A stretch of 64,000 nucleotides of DNA from Microascus cirrosus (GCA_030271035.1 JAMBUN010000011.1:1-64000), one strand, 5' to 3'; numbered from the stretch's first letter, positions 10,676-24,959 are shown. The notes: a model not told the origin generated them from the sequence alone. Made by a program: numbers and translations.

Positions 10676-11981
10676 TTATTGGTATTCCATGGCCATGGTG
10701 TACCGTCCTTGCGAGTGGCCCTGGGGAGTTGGCGTTGTGGGACAGCGAGGGGGTATCGCGTATTCGCGCCCCATGCCGTTGTTGTCGAAGCACGTGCCGT
10801 CTGGTGTGATCGGGGGCGTCATGTAACCGTCGAAGCCCTTGACGGCGGCACCACTCTTGCCGTGAGGAGTAGATAAGACGGCCGGGTCCTCCGAAGGAGG
10901 CGAGACCGGCTGAGCAACAGACTGAGGACCCGAGCGCCTTGTGATGGCGGCCTGTTGTCTCATGAACTCGGCCAGCGTCTGCGTCACTCGCGAGTATTGC
11001 GGTGACGAGTACTTCTTGCCCAGCGAGGCCGAGGGTTGGTGGAGGTGTTGAGAGAGCGAAATCAGCGTCACGTTCTCGACGTGGCCCCATTCTCCATCCG
11101 TGACCTCAGGCCGTCCGAGAATGGCACGGGCAAGGGCGAGCGAGGCGCGGGCCATGATCGAAGGCCTTGTTGAGACGAAATCGCGGTGGTAGAGGGCAAT
11201 CTCGCTGATGTACGCCGCCATGTGCTCCACCTCGGCGTCGTCCCGCTCGATGGCCACGAGGAGCTGCGCGAAGAAGTCGACGGTCGGGTGGCCGATGGTC
11301 CAGTCTAAAGTGTTAAGGACGTGCATCTCCATCTGCGTGAACATACCCGGGTCGTAGAGACCACAACACATGTTGTTGAGTTCGTAGATCTGGGGGACTC
11401 GGTCCTTCTTGTCTCCGTACTTCGCAGCGATCAACAGAGCAGCGCAGCCCACGAGCTGGTAGTGTTGTTTATACACGACCCGCTTGGAGCAGTACCGGTC
11501 TAGTAGGTTCACCGCGAGGAACAAAGTTTCGGGAAGTAGAGAGAAACAGGCGTGGGCCTCGATGAGGAAGTCGATGAGGTACGGCCGCATGAACCACTGG
11601 ATTTCGCGTTGGAGGTCGATCAGGTTGGCATCGGGCAGGGTCTCGTCCTGCAGGTAGGGAAATGTCAGTTGGGTCTGAGGTAACGCACGAGCTTGCGCAC
11701 ACAATGTTTCGAATCATCATAGTAAAAGCAGGCTCTCACATGAGTGGCCGCAAGGTAAGAGTAGTCCAAAAGCGTTGGTAACGTACCTCCATTTGCCTCA
11801 GGTGGAGCATGATGTCCTCCAGGTATTCGTCGGCCGCCAACCGCGAGAGCTCATTCGAGATGAGCTCCTGTCGGTTCAGGGCCAACATTTTGGCAGTTTC
11901 CTTCGCATCCATCCACGGTCGGCTGGGCTGATCCGTCTCGTAGAACATCTCATCGTCCTCCACAAATCGTCGGTACGCCAT
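10676..11981 (-). CDS. G1/S-specific cyclin, Cln/PucA type
   Basis: Predicted 388-aa protein from exons 11787-11981 and 10676-11647, with a 139-nt intron (donor GTACGT, acceptor CTGCAG, phase 0). Joining gives LRQMEDETLPDANLIDLQRE, which matches the family where this junction sits. The cyclin box is clear: IQWFMRPYLIDFLIEAH, PETLFLAVNLLDRYCSKRVV, YQLVGCAALLIAAKYGDKKD, and FTQMEMHVLNTLDWTIGHPT at the start of the second fold. The C-terminal third is low-complexity with TPPITP, CPTTPTP and SPPSED, candidate CDK phosphorylation sites that often mark unstable G1 cyclins. Role by homology: activates the main CDK at START and is needed for hyphal growth and conidiation timing. The upstream region is unusually long and empty, which may mean a long regulated leader. 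A Pcl-type cyclin is less likely because of the conserved MRxxLxDFL segment. Confidence 0.92.
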
Positions 11982-13796
11982 GGTTGTGGTGAGCTGGGGG
12001 TATGACGGATTGCGGATCAGATGTGGTGAGACCTGATCCGCCAGGGTATGTTGAGAGAGTGTCTGGCTATCGTTTTCTCCAGGAAACTCGGCGTTGGGAA
12101 TTATTGTCCGGGAAGGAGTGGTCGTCTTGCGTAAGACAATGTTGCTTCGGTATTTTATCTCGCGCGGAAGGAGATACTCGAGGCGATTAATCTAGCATTA
12201 GGGATTAAAGGAAAGAGCGTGTCGAATATTAAAGTGAAAAGAGTGACAACGGGCCTGTGCGAAACAACGAAAATGAGGAAATAGTGAAAGAATTGGTCTG
12301 GCGTTGAAAGAAACGCACAAAACCTTGGGTCGGGTCCGACTTGGGGGGAAGAGGAAGGAAGCCGGCGCTTTGTGGGAGGTGACTCCGTTTAAAGGGGTTT
12401 GTCGATGGACGGAATCTGCATTCATTGGGCCGAGCTCAGCTTTCGTTCAATTTCCTGGTTGGGGGGACAAAAGTGGAGGCATTGATGCAAGCCAGACCAG
12501 CCTGAGAGAAACAGGGGGTGGGTGATAGAGACGCAAAAGCAAGCCACAAGCTAGAACCCTTTGATGGCGGCAACAGCCTGGGATGGACGCAGCAGGAAGA
12601 ACAAAAAATGGGGCCGCGGACGGACAAGACAGAGTGCATAAGGGGTTTCAGACCGACAGAGTCGGGGTCCCATCAAGACAGCAAGACCAAAAGCAGGAAG
12701 CTGGACTTACCGCCACAATTGTTAAACTGTCGGGTGGCTTGCAGCAACCAAGACAGGTTTGTGATTTTCGAGCCGGTTCTCAAGGCAGGTGGGAACAACG
12801 AGCTAACGTCTCCCACAGGACAGACCTCAAGAGTGAAGGGCCAAGCGAAGGCGATGGGGAGCGGCCAAGTGAAGTCGCGGTCGTGACAGGGCACTCAACT
12901 GTGGAAGGGGGACACAAGCACACGCAATTAGATCGAGCGACACCTCGGGGGGGATGAAACGAACACCGGCGACATTTTTCGACGCTCGGCTCTTCCAAAG
13001 GCCCGACATACCTACTCAACAACCCCGCAAGGCAGGCTCCAGTTTACTCTGAGCTTCTTTGACTACCCGAAGTCATGTAGTGTTCTCGACCCTCCCGTGG
13101 CAGCCACGAGCGACACGACGAATACGATCTGACGGGGTTGACGACGGTCGCCGGATCTATCGATCGAGGGGTCCGTCAATGAGAATTGGTCGGCGAGGTC
13201 GATTTGAGCTCGATCTCGCACCGGTGGTTGTCGTAGTCGAAACGACAGAAAACTCGGAAAGCTGCGAAAATGGAAAATTGGTGTTGTATGAGTGGGGGTC
13301 GGCGGTTCCTTGGTCGTCCAAAACCGAGGAACAACTCTATCTCCGTCCGAATTGGCTTCTCTCTCCCTTTTTACCCCTTCGAATTGGCTTCGATGGTCGT
13401 TCGCCTAGCCTTATATAAAGAAATAAAAAAGCGTAGGTTGGCCGGGCCCAGAGGGGGGGTTCGTCGATTCTCAACTGTCAATCGAGGTCGACTCGGGCAC
13501 GCCTGTGAACTCCGCCTTCCTGTGTCTCGTCGCTTTGTATTGCGAGAGATGGGGTCCCCTTCTGCAGCAGAAGGTCTGGAAGGAATGGACGGGGAGAGGG
13601 AATGAATGGATGAGGGGAGGAGGAGAGAAGGGCGGAGGGAGGTGGAGGTTGGATGAGGGCGGACGAGACGGAAAAGGATTGGAAGGGAAGGTGTTTTAAT
13701 GAGCAGCAGCTTCCCATATGTAGCGTGCCCAGGTACGTACAGTACACAGGAGCGGCGTGGGCACAGCTGGGGAGTGGCAGCGGACGTGTGGCAGTG

Positions 13797-13848
13797 GGGT
13801 GGGCGTGGGCGTGTGTGGGCTTGCAGTAGTGGGCGTGTGGGTGTCTGA
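13797..13848 (+). repeat. G/T-rich imperfect repeat
   Basis: The plus strand repeats GGGCGTG/GGGTGTG-like units (for example GGGTGGGCGTGGGCGTGTGTG) with few C or A. Five or more closely spaced G triplets make a G-quadruplex on the plus strand possible. It lies about 1.8 kb upstream of the cyclin ATG. Confidence 0.5.
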
Positions 13849-16800
13849 GCGATGGAACAATGGCCGCTGAGCGAGTTGACTGGCCCACTGCTTTTAGCGC
13901 GTCATGGACGTGCGAGCTGGGGGTGGACGGGAGATTGTGAGCCGGGAAACACGGCGCAGCGCATGTACTGGTGGGCGCAGAAACACCGCGAAGAGGAACC
14001 TTCGAAGGGAGCTCTGGCCTCCTGCAGCCCTTACAGGTACCGGTGACGAGGGAACACGGCTCGAATTGGTTCTCTGGTTCGCCTCCAGGGTCGGTTGTGC
14101 CAGGCCCCGTCTCGTCCCCAAAGTTCGCCTCGCACAAGGTGGGAAGAGGAATAAAGGGGACCCGTGGTCCGCTGCGAAAAATTACAGGCTGGCCCTGCTG
14201 CAGATTCCGAATTGGATGCAAGGTGCGTGCTGCGCCGGTGGCCTCGCGGTTGTGTGGCCTGTCGCCTGTCAGATCTCACCGGGGGTCGGAAAATGTATTT
14301 CGTACACACAAAGTCGATTGGATTTTCTCGATCTTGCTCCGATCTGCCATTTGCACGCCAATTGGGTCAATGGGGCGTCCAGGGAGCGTCGCAAGAAAAA
14401 AAAAATAGACCCCGTCTTGCGTTTTCTTTCGCCGGCGCTAGAACTGGAACGGGGCTATTTCCCTTGCTACAGTGGAGAATGGACGAGTTTCTTGCTTGCA
14501 CTTGGTTTTTTTTCTTTTCTCTCTTCTTGGTGCTAGCAGAAGCCCGGGGTGTTCAGGCCTCGGCTGGGGGGCTGAGAGCGAACGGAGCAGACGGATCGCC
14601 GGGCTGGGGTGGTGAGGAGCCCGGGTCATCCCTGATGAGCCAAAGGTGAGTGGCTGGGAGAGCTTTGCCGTCCCAGTCTTGGTGTCGTTTCCCCTCTTCT
14701 GGGCTCGCGCCGAGCTCATTAATGGGACAGCGGGACAACGTCGTGTGAGCCGTGGGGCAGCAGATGGAGCCCTGCGCCGCGCTGCGTAGTTGGCGGCGTT
14801 CTCCGTCCCAGCGGCTGGCCAGTCACTTTCTTCCCTGCTGAGGACTCCTTGGATCGCGGTGCAAGGGTTGGATGGAGGGCCGTCTCTAGTTTCGCTCTTT
14901 GGGGGGCGACGTCAGGTTTGCCTTGGCCTAGATGCCAGTTGCAGGGTTCGGAAACGCGAGGTTTTTTGGTCCGCAAAATCCTTCTGCGACACTCGGTGAC
15001 TGGCTGTGGAGCCGGCCCTTGTGATGAGGATACGCAGTAGATGAGCTCACTGCGGGTCCCGAATAAATCTGGGGTACCAAGGGATAACTTTATGGTAAGG
15101 CTAATGTCCAGCATAGGACATAATGCGTGAGATTCGAGGTGCATGTGCCTGGGAAGTGTAAATGATGCGCTGGAGAGCAGGGGGTCCGCCTGGCTATCTG
15201 CTGCGAACAACAGTACGACGAACTTGGAGTTTTATATCACGAACTGGCCGGCCGGAAAAGCGGCCTCTGTCATCTTTCTTTTCTCTACGAGCCATGCATT
15301 CTTCATCTTTATGGTGTTTGTTTAGATCTCCGCAACGCATGAATGTGGCCCGCTGGCCGCGACCGCTGGGACCCATTGTGTGTCGGTAATACCTGCAGCG
15401 CACCCACGGCCGCGACCATTTGACAGAGGCCCATAATACCAATGCCAGACTTCATTGTTCCATCCCGCAGGAACAACCAGTGTGAGATCTGGGCAAGCAG
15501 GACGCAAGACGGCTTTGTGGCAGGCCCTGGGTTACCCCTTCGCGTACGGGTTTGCAATCCATTAAACTGCGGCAACGATCGGAGGAGAACACGCCAGTAC
15601 GGGTCTCATCTGGCGAGCGGCATCCTCGCCGGGCACTGCGCGGCTGGACGAATCACCCACTACTTCAAAGGACCGGCTGCACTATTCAGTCCGAACAACA
15701 CCTCCATAGAGAGACCGTCAAACCCCAGTCTCTTTCCTAACACGTCGACATAGCCGTCGCTTTTTGGTTGGACTGGATAAAGGCAGGAAGCGGCGCACCA
15801 GGGATTGAACTCTTTTAATTCCCCGTTTCTGGGGTCTGTGCGAGGCTATATCATGGTCCCGATAATCTGCCTCGCTGTCGATCGCTTCTCTCGATCCTTG
15901 AGGTTTTCGTTTGCCAGCTCCGGGACGAGACCCGCAGCCCGTCCGACTCGTCGAGGACGCAGTATCCCGCTTGCCGTCCTCGCTATCAGGACTGATCCAG
16001 TTATCCAGAAATGCAGAGCATGAAGGACCTTCATTACGGGCCTCCAAATGGTCGTCATTTTGGGACAGCACCTGGACGAAGAAACAGGAGGGTCGACCAA
16101 TCAGAAGCCACAGAAAGCAGGAGATTCAAGACGCTTTCCAATAATGTGTATCACGAGTGAACGACGACATCCACTCGCGCGCCGCAATTCCCATTCCCCG
16201 CTGAATCGGTACCAGAGAAACCCAGTCATCTTACCCAGCCTCGTGCGGTGAATTGGCTTCTTTTCCTCAGCATTGGCTTCCGGGACCCCATCAAGTCAAC
16301 GTTGCGTTTCCGATCCCCAAATCGCAGGTCATGTGCCCCTCGCTGATCCTGCCTTCCACCCGCAGGTGTTCAGAGGCCCGCTCCTCGCCACAGTCCTAAA
16401 ATGGGAGCCGGGGCCGGCCACACCTGGCAGGCTTGACAGGGGCCCCGGTCTAGCGCCCGTGCATGGGTTGTGCCTGGGATTAGTGGTCCACTTTATACAG
16501 ACTTCGGACACATCTCCGCTGCTGACAATGGCTGTCGAGCGGACGTGAATGCGGCGGGATGAGGCGAAAGACGTACCAAGATCGTTGGTCATTTTGAAGA
16601 CAAGGACAGTCGTAGTAGGAAACTGAAGCTGTACTCTTGTAATGGATTGGGATGTGCTTGTACTACATAAGCGTATTCACATAGGAAGGAGACCGACCAG
16701 CAAGCAGTTATGCTGGCACTTAAAAAAAAACCACTCCTTCTTCTGCCGCCAACGGGGGAGCCTCTTCCACTCGGCGCCCCGCCAAGTCTTGGCTGCAGCC

Positions 16801-17458
16801 CCTCATCCATCACTGGAAGTGATACGTCTCTCCAATTACGAAGTAGCCAAAATCCAAAAGCTTACTGTATTAGTCTTGAAGGAGACCTTAATTCCCTTTG
16901 ACGAGCCGCAACATATTCATCTGGAACAGGCAATAACTCGTATATGACATTCATACATCCCCCACAAACCGTACAGTACAATCAACCTTGTTTCAAGCCG
17001 CCAGAGCGAAAAATAAAAGCCCTGGACCGCCTCGGGCGCACGCCGTCGTCCCGCCCAGCGACCCCTTCGTACAAATTACTGCCCCTCAATCAAGCCGGGG
17101 CGAAACGAGACGCCGGCACTCGACTAGGCCCCTCAGCGGGTGCCCACCAGCCAACCTCCCTCTCTTTCCCCTCCCCCCCATCGATACCTTCACCCCGTTC
17201 CCACCTTACTGCAGAAGCCTCGCAAATTTCCGCAACGGCATCGCCAGTCAGAAGCGCGCAGCAGAAATTTTCTTCACGCCAAAACCCTTTTGACAGAGCT
17301 TCGCGTCGTTCCAGACCCTTCTTCGGCCCGCATGGAGAAAGATGGCCGGCTTTCCCGCGCAAGGGCCCGCCCGTTGAGAGGGGAAACGAAAAGAAGCTAG
17401 TGATAGGAACGTAAGCCGGATGCTGGGCTCGGAAGCGTTTGTCTCGAGGGACTGATGA

Positions 17459-17482
17459 CCTGGGAGGCAGCCGCCTCCCAGG
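17459..17482. repeat. Perfect inverted repeat, 10-bp arms, 4-nt loop
   Basis: Arms CCTGGGAGGC and GCCTCCCAGG are exactly complementary around the loop AGCC. The hairpin would be very stable in RNA or single-stranded DNA. No T run follows, and it sits in the gene-free block, so no terminator or gene is assigned to it. Confidence 0.8.
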
Positions 17483-20400
17483 TGTCGGAACGCCCGCAAC
17501 AAGAGAGACGGATTCGTCGTTGATGCCTTTCGATTGGACGGGGGTCAGGGTAGCATTTGGGAAGCTGCATCGGGTCAGCTTCAACGACGACGCCACATAT
17601 GAATCCAGGATTCAGCAGGACAAAAGGTAGCCCAGCGGCGTTTCCATTCTCCATTGTCTCGAGCGAGACCTGCCTCGGGAGTACTAGAGGCCAATATGCT
17701 TCCCGTCTCCGTAAACCGTTTGCCCCCGCTGCCACGAGGCCCAAAACGGCCTAATGGGGGTTCCCCTACCGACCGACTGGGCATCACCCGGCCCAAGCTC
17801 CATATTGGCCCCATCGGCGCTAAAGAACAAAAAGCAAACACCTCTTCACGGTGTACTTGTACGTAAAACGGGGCGGAGCCTCTCGGCTGCTAATTCCTCT
17901 GTGCCTATATGGCCCCGTTCGGTCTTGTTCGCTTCTGCAGAGCTCTGCCACCAGCCATGCAGAAAAAGTTCGTCTGACTCTCCCAAAAAGGACGGCTCCC
18001 GAGCAGAGTCGCATCGGGAGCGCGGTACCTGCAAGCGTGATAGGGCCCGTCCTCGTAAGCGCACAGGCACCGAAGATGCATGGAAATCTCGCGCATCATG
18101 TCCCGAAACGCGCAGGACGCGACGCCAGGACGCCATCGAGGCGCTCTCTCCGCTTTTGAGCGTGTCTGATACAAAAACTTTTTTCCCATCTTTTCGCGTC
18201 CGCGCCGTGCATCCGACGTCCGCCAACAAACCGCACAGACGTCCCATTGGGGCTGATGTTGCGGGGATGACGAGCCTGTTTCATCGACGCAATCACTTGC
18301 GAAGAAAATAGCTTCTCTGGTCTACCCTGGTTATCAGCCAGATCTTTGGGTCATAGCCTTCCTCCCGCGTTTGACGTCTACATCGTGTGCTTCGCGGCGC
18401 GACACTGGGCTCAAGTCAAGATTGGAAGTAGGGATTACACGCCCGAAATAACCGCAGATGCCCGTTTCACAATGGCACATACCTGCGCATCCTCTGGCAT
18501 CTGCCCGGAGCCCTTGCAGTACCAGATGCTGTACCACTCCGCTGAATTCCCTCGTCTCCCATTACCGCTCACCTCACCTCACGATTGGCCGCAGAAGGGC
18601 GCGTCATCCCGTCCTCAGCCCGCCTTCCGGCCCCCCCTCCTGGGACCACTCGCCCGTCCAGAACTTGCCACGAAGCCCGCAATATCGAGCCTCGTCGCTT
18701 CAGGGCCTTTAGCCGTGCGTGTGCGACGAGTGGCGCCGTGAGGTGATAAGCTCTGTCGAATGAGAGCGCTAAGGCTGCCATATCAACATAGCGTGATCGG
18801 TATCAAGGGCTTACGGGGGTGTGGCTTCCAAGCTTCCTCGTCCGAACCGGGGTTATGGCTGCCGCGCGATCTCAATACCTCTCTACACTGTCTTGGTCAT
18901 CGCTTGCTGATAGACTAACGCGAGCAAGTCAACCAGCACGTGGCACGGTCCACATTATGAAAGGGGAAGTCACAGGAATCATAGGCAAGGGCGCTTGAGC
19001 CTCGGATGGAGTCACCGGAGGCCCCCTATGCGCCTTCTCGTCATCATGCTGTCGGGGTGCAGGGCCAGCCTTGGAGGCGGAGATCTGGAGCTCGCTTCCC
19101 TGCTTGTGTGGCCGAGATGCGAATGCTTGGGCGATCAACTGAGAGAGGTGGTATCGGGCTTCGCGATGATACAAAGGGGGGCTGGGGCTCCTGCGGGGCA
19201 AGGATCCCAGATCTCGCATTCGCCCCGTTCACGAATCCCTCAAACCCCTTCGCTTCCGACGAGCCTCCGTTGGTTTGCCACGATCGTCTCAACGCTCGTG
19301 ACTATCAATCCACAAGCACGCCTTGGGTGATAAACCCGGCAGGACGGCACGTTTGCCTTGAACGGCGCCTTGCAAGCTCTGAGTTCTGAGGGTACCATGT
19401 TTAGAAACATGGCAACGATCGACGGCCCCGGACAAAGCTGAGATGGGGCGGGGGCGGAATCCGCATACGGGGTAATTCCGGGAATACTGCAGTAGGATTC
19501 CTGTCCCACCCCATTATAACCGCTTTGGGAAGCCTGCGGTGGGGTTGCGTTCCCCTATTTGTATCCTCGATCGACTTTAGCTCAGGGGGGGACCCTGTTT
19601 GCGATCGATCGCGCCTTCGCGATTGATCAACAGAGGCGAGCGATAGTGGTTTCATTGCGTTGTATCGTCATCGATACCTGGCCTCTCACCATCGGCCACG
19701 AGCCCGCGGCCATGGCCTGTGTATCTCGGTCGGCTTTTTCGGTGGCCGCGCTAGATTCTCCACAAGCCTATCAGTGCCCACCCCCAAAGTGCACCCGAGA
19801 CCTGAGGCCAAGCCCAGGACGCGACCGTGCCGCATACAGAGGTTCAAATCACCAGTGGCGTATCATGCAGATGTCACCGAACGGAAAGGTTCTGTCTCTC
19901 CTGAGCAAGGAGAGCCAGGTCTTTGCGTCTTTTCCCCGGGTTCGTGCTGACCGTGGAGGCCACCCACCTTCCGACGCGGGTGGTAGGTGCAAGGCAGTTC
20001 CTTGGTTGTGTCCGCTGGAACTGTATAACCCCACTCTGGATGGAGACCATGGCCCAATTCATCATCCATTTGTCAGGGCCGAAGGGAACCCAACAAATAA
20101 TAAACCCGGAAAGTCGGACATGCAAAGCAGGTACTTCCCTGGAGAGCTGAAAGCTTCCAAGCCGATCATGAGCACTGCTCCTGACTTGCACCATGCTCAT
20201 CCTTCGGCACTCGCATAAGGCTATTGATGAGGTGTGGCATGCCAATTAGGGACCCGAGGGAGCCGGCCAAGTTTGCCTCGCAGATAATCCGACTGATGAG
20301 TCGCGTCCGGCAACCCCCATTGGCGAGAGACCTGCATCCCCCAGAAGCGAGTAATACAGCTTTGGCGAGGAGGGGATTGCATCGCGGCTGTCCATCCCCC

Positions 20401-23400
20401 CTGGGCGCGCCGAGACGTGCGCACCTGTGTAATCATGATGTAGCCAACCGGTGATTGACATTCCCCTTCTTTTACGTTGTAGTTGTTTGAGCTGTTTCCT
20501 GCTTGGGACGCGTTTGGAGGGGGCTGTGGTGGTATTTTCAAGGGATGGGTCGGCACCCCGGTCTCAGCTGGGGCCGAGGGTTATTCGGATATCGGCTCGC
20601 ATTCTGGCGACTCACGGCGCAGGAACCAGTGGGCCGACCGGGATGACGTGCCCTGAGTCTCGACCACTAACAATGGGCAGAACAAAGCGAGCGGCCATCA
20701 CGAAGGGCACTGCGGTATTGGAGCCCGGCCAAATACGGCCGTCCCCCGTCATTCGAGACCAGATACGCCTCGACAAGATGTTGTTACTTTATCGGGAACG
20801 CGGCGGACTCGCATGTCCGTCCATCGAGATCTGAGACGCGCCGCGGGAGTGACAGGGGGGACACTGCCAGATCCACAACACTGGATCAGAGAAGCTCCGA
20901 CTGTGGGGCCCCCCGCAACGAAGGAGAGATTATCGAGGGCCCTCGTTCCAAACAAGACATATCAAGTCGAAGCAAGAATCGCGGTTGGTTTGAAGCCCAC
21001 ACATTGGGAGCTGTCCCCCGTTTTTCCACGTCGCGCACGCGACCGGGGGCCAAATTAAGTTTTCCACCCCAGGCCAAAGCAAAATTCTCCGTATCCATGA
21101 CTGGGCGCGGCTATCCGGGCCCCGGAACCACAATTCCGGAGACGGAACCAGGCGTGAGGCAACCGGGTGCCGGCTGCCTCGGCTTCCTTGAAAAGGGATG
21201 AGCCATCGTGTCAAATCCGGGCTGGTGGGTGTTCGTTTCTCCTGGTAGCTGAGCCTTATAGCATCATCCAGTTAATACACCCCTACCATTAAACAAGCGC
21301 GATTCGAATCTCGGCGCCTCTAGAACAAAGGACAGAAGCTCATATATCCGCGTGAGACTTGCCTGTCAATCGCCATTCTGTCCGGGTCTCACTGGCGATG
21401 GCTGCGTCATGTCTCCACCGTCGCCTGAAAGGGGAGAACGGACTAAACGCGACGTGGGGCGCGATAACGCGTAAAGTGTCAGCGCCCATTGCCGTTTTGG
21501 GTGTTAGCGCACACACAATAGAGGCAAAAAAACAACGGCGGACGAGACATGATTCGCTCGTCTCGGCGCATTGGCTGTCTGAGCCTTAAATTCGGGCTCC
21601 ACTTTGGAAGGAACGTTGTTAAAGTTGAGACGGCTGGTTTTGTGGGGTATTGCTGTCTCAGCGGGTCGAGGGGGCTTTGGGAGTGGTTGAGATGACAGCG
21701 GATTGATCATAAGATGGGGGTGAAGTTGGGGGAGGCGATGAACACGACGCTTCTGAAAGGTTTCTTGACGGCGGTGGGGGAGGTGATGACATTCAAATTT
21801 TGGGGGGTGCGTGAGAGATCCAAGCCTTCTAGAAGCCTTCGTGCGGTTGGCGCCAGGTGATCGGCGGGGTGGCGATCACAAGGGTGGAGGGGGTGCCGGC
21901 CAGTCGCATCTCAGCGTGGCACCGACAAGCCGGGCACAACAAACAAGTTCATAGGTGGGTGCCACCATTCCTATGACGACACAAGTCCCTGTGCCGTTAT
22001 ACCGATCTGGGCGAGGAACAAGACATGGCCATCTCAATGACACCTGGAGATAAGCAAAATTCCTCAATTGTCCATGATTCGGGAACAGAATCCGAAACCC
22101 ACGTTTTACGGGCAGAAACATTGAATGCAAGCTCTTAACTTTGTGCGGTGCTATTTTATACCCCACACCTGGGGCCCTCGGGAAACCCCTGTAAAAAGCA
22201 CAAAGTGCCTAATGAAGATCTACCAATGCAACCCTTGTTCTCGATCCAGCTTTTCGTTCCTGTGCGTAAGACCGAGGATATTCCATCCCTTCGAGAAGTG
22301 CCACTGTGAGATCTACTAGGTCCCAGATTTATCATTCGAACAGGGTCCACGCCTTCACGTTCTCCGTTTGACGGCGGCCGAGCGGGCCTCAGCTGACGGG
22401 TTGAGCAAGTATCGCCAACATGGGAACTCGTTTGCGAGCTGTGGAGCCGCTGGATAATTAGCCCAACGCCACTTCCGCTCCCCAACGGCCGCGGGCGGCC
22501 TTGGCTCATCTCGCGCTCTGCGTCGCTGACGAAAACCGCCCATGCCGTCACCCCGTCAATCGGAAGCTGGGACACAACGAGAGAAGGGGGGTTTCCCTGC
22601 CCGAGCCATGCCAACTCCCGAGGGCGAAAACAGAGTTGAAAAAATTGCTCCAAGGCCAAGGTCAGCAAGCGAGAAGGGTGATGGCCGGAAAGAGAATCTA
22701 TATGGAGGAAGGTCCCGAGCCACGAGGCGTCTGAGTGCGGCAGGAATATTAAACCCGCACCGCACGGCTGTGAGCGAAGCCGCTCCAAATGGCCCCAATA
22801 TCTGTTTCTGTCAACCCCAGACACGGCTGGCTTCCCAATTGAGATACATTGCATCTCTTTCGAGCCTTTTGGCGAGCACACCGTCCCGTGGGCCGTTGCT
22901 GGGGGAGCCGCTCTGGGTGATGCGGCTTGGAGAGAGAGGTCATTAATATGGCATATACTCCGTACTCGTGCAGGGTATGTGACGATCCCGGGGTCGGGGA
23001 TGGACAGGTCGGGCAATGAGCTCAGGATGGAGCTTTTGCCGTCCCTGTTTCGACAAGCTTCAGGGTTCAACAACTGCTCATGCCTTCGCACCTTAATCCC
23101 TCATCCCAGCCCAAACCCCTTTACAAGCTTAATTCTTCCCCCCCCTGGTGGTCCGATACGACGTCCTCCTGCACTCCTGCTCCGAGGAAGGTTGCATGTC
23201 GCACACGGAAACGGAACTCCCTTTCGCCCCGTGAATCCCTCACCCGTTGCTCTCGGTACCTGATAGGCCAATCGACCTGCAATCCATGTCCCAGAGCTCA
23301 CTGGTATTACGGAGTGGTACAGGTGTCTGAAGGATTACGGGATATAAATAATACCCGAGGCCCCCCAGTTTGGGCGCTTCGTTATAGGGTCCGTGAGACG

Positions 23401-24959
23401 CAAGTCGGCCCATCTCCCAGTTTGGATAGGTAAGCGGGCTGGTTGTTTGGTAGCGGCGTCAGAGTGTTGCGGGAGCATATGAGCGCACTTCCCTGCCATG
23501 GTTGTAGACTGTCCCATTGGTCGTGACTCGTGTGGATTGGGGTTATGCTTGAGGAGCTTGACCACCAAGGCGGAGAAGTGAGAAGCCATATTTTCGAAAC
23601 TCTTCCGGAAGTGATGCCCTGTCTGCTAATGCACGTTCGTTGTGATGGCACATATTTATCCTCTTCAGAAAAGAATTATTCCGAACAGCTCGGCATCGGA
23701 TGGGGGTGCTCGGACGTCTGCAATCTTACCCATGACCCCTGTCCAAGTCAACCGGTCAAGTCAACCGCACAGACGCCCTGAGAAGTGGGCAAGCGGCACA
23801 ATATGGGGCGATGCGCCTGTGATGAGGCCACGGTCTCCAGCAATGTGTAACAGGGAAGGAGACGGACGTCGTATTGCGGCAGGAAACGCCGCTGGGGACT
23901 GGAGAGATCGGCGCGCCAAGGTACGGGGCAGCATTTGATCAGGGCCCAAGAGGGCGACGATGTTACCGCGGGACGAACGCCTTCCGTGCATTATTTGAAA
24001 TCGGAACAAATCAGCCTCGTGAAGCAGAGAAGAGCGTACAGGGTTCAAATTCCTCGGTCTCGTCCAGCCGCGCCGTCGAGGCCAGAATCTCACAGGCGCA
24101 CTGACACAGTCAACCCACATGTCGTGTGCCACTGGCCTGCCGAGCGAGAGAATTCCTTGGTTCGCGGACATCCTTTACCGGGCACAACGGTGTGGGGGGG
24201 GTGCATCAAAATGCCCGTCCCTTCTGTCCTCCATCCTTCGTCAGCCAGGTCTACCCCGGATGGAAAGACACGGAACACCGGGTTGAACGGAGGGGATTGC
24301 CGCCGGCCCTTCGTATCTACTTCGTACGGAACCCATTGCTTCCTCATCGAGTGTGAGTGCCCCTGTCTCGGAACCGAATAGGGATGTGGGTGTACGAGGT
24401 TGGATTCCCGAACTTGTTGTCAAACGAAAGCTCAAAGCCCTGTCCCTGCTCGGGAGTATCGTAGCCAGGCTGTGAGACGGCGCCGAAGCTATTCCCAGGC
24501 TACCATAGCCAGTGGCAGGATCTGATCGGCCGTCGTGAGTGTAACCGATGTATCCTCTACTCGCTGAACCTTACAACGTCGGATGGCGACTGCTTCCCCT
24601 GAATGATTTCTCACCAGCAACCAGAGTTATTCCTGCTCGAGACACTTCGCCACCTCCGCGCTACACCCTCTTCTATCAATCAAGAACCGTGTCCGGTAGC
24701 GTGCCCTGAAAGTCAGGTTGTAGCGGCCCACTTTTGCCGTGTCTGATGCAACGGGGAGACGCGGGGTACGCATGTTTCCCGGCGCGCCGTCACGATTTGA
24801 AGGGAAGTTACAGGAGCAGATCACTCGGGGAGAGGTCTCTCGGTTCCCCTACTTGTATAGTCACGGACCTTGAGCGGCTGAGGTCTTGTGAGCTATTCTG
24901 CGGCCAGGTGTTAAAAAAGACATATGAGAGGTTCTACGGTCGTTGTTTCGATCGGGGGG

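Noticed and set aside
13478..14221. 247-codon minus-strand open frame
   Set aside because: Ser/Pro/His low-complexity, no domain motif, no conserved start, and GC-skewed sequence explains the lack of stops.
19825..19860. GAGGTTCAAATCACC resembling a tRNA T-arm
   Set aside because: Stem bases do not pair and no D or anticodon arm is present.
21255..21330. tRNA-like GATTCGAATCTCGG motif with a GGTAGCTGAGC segment upstream
   Set aside because: The T-arm stem does not pair and no matching acceptor stem or anticodon arm can be drawn, so it is not called as a tRNA.
24030..24065. GGGTTCAAATTCCTCGG resembling a tRNA T-arm
   Set aside because: No cloverleaf can be formed with the upstream 60 bases.
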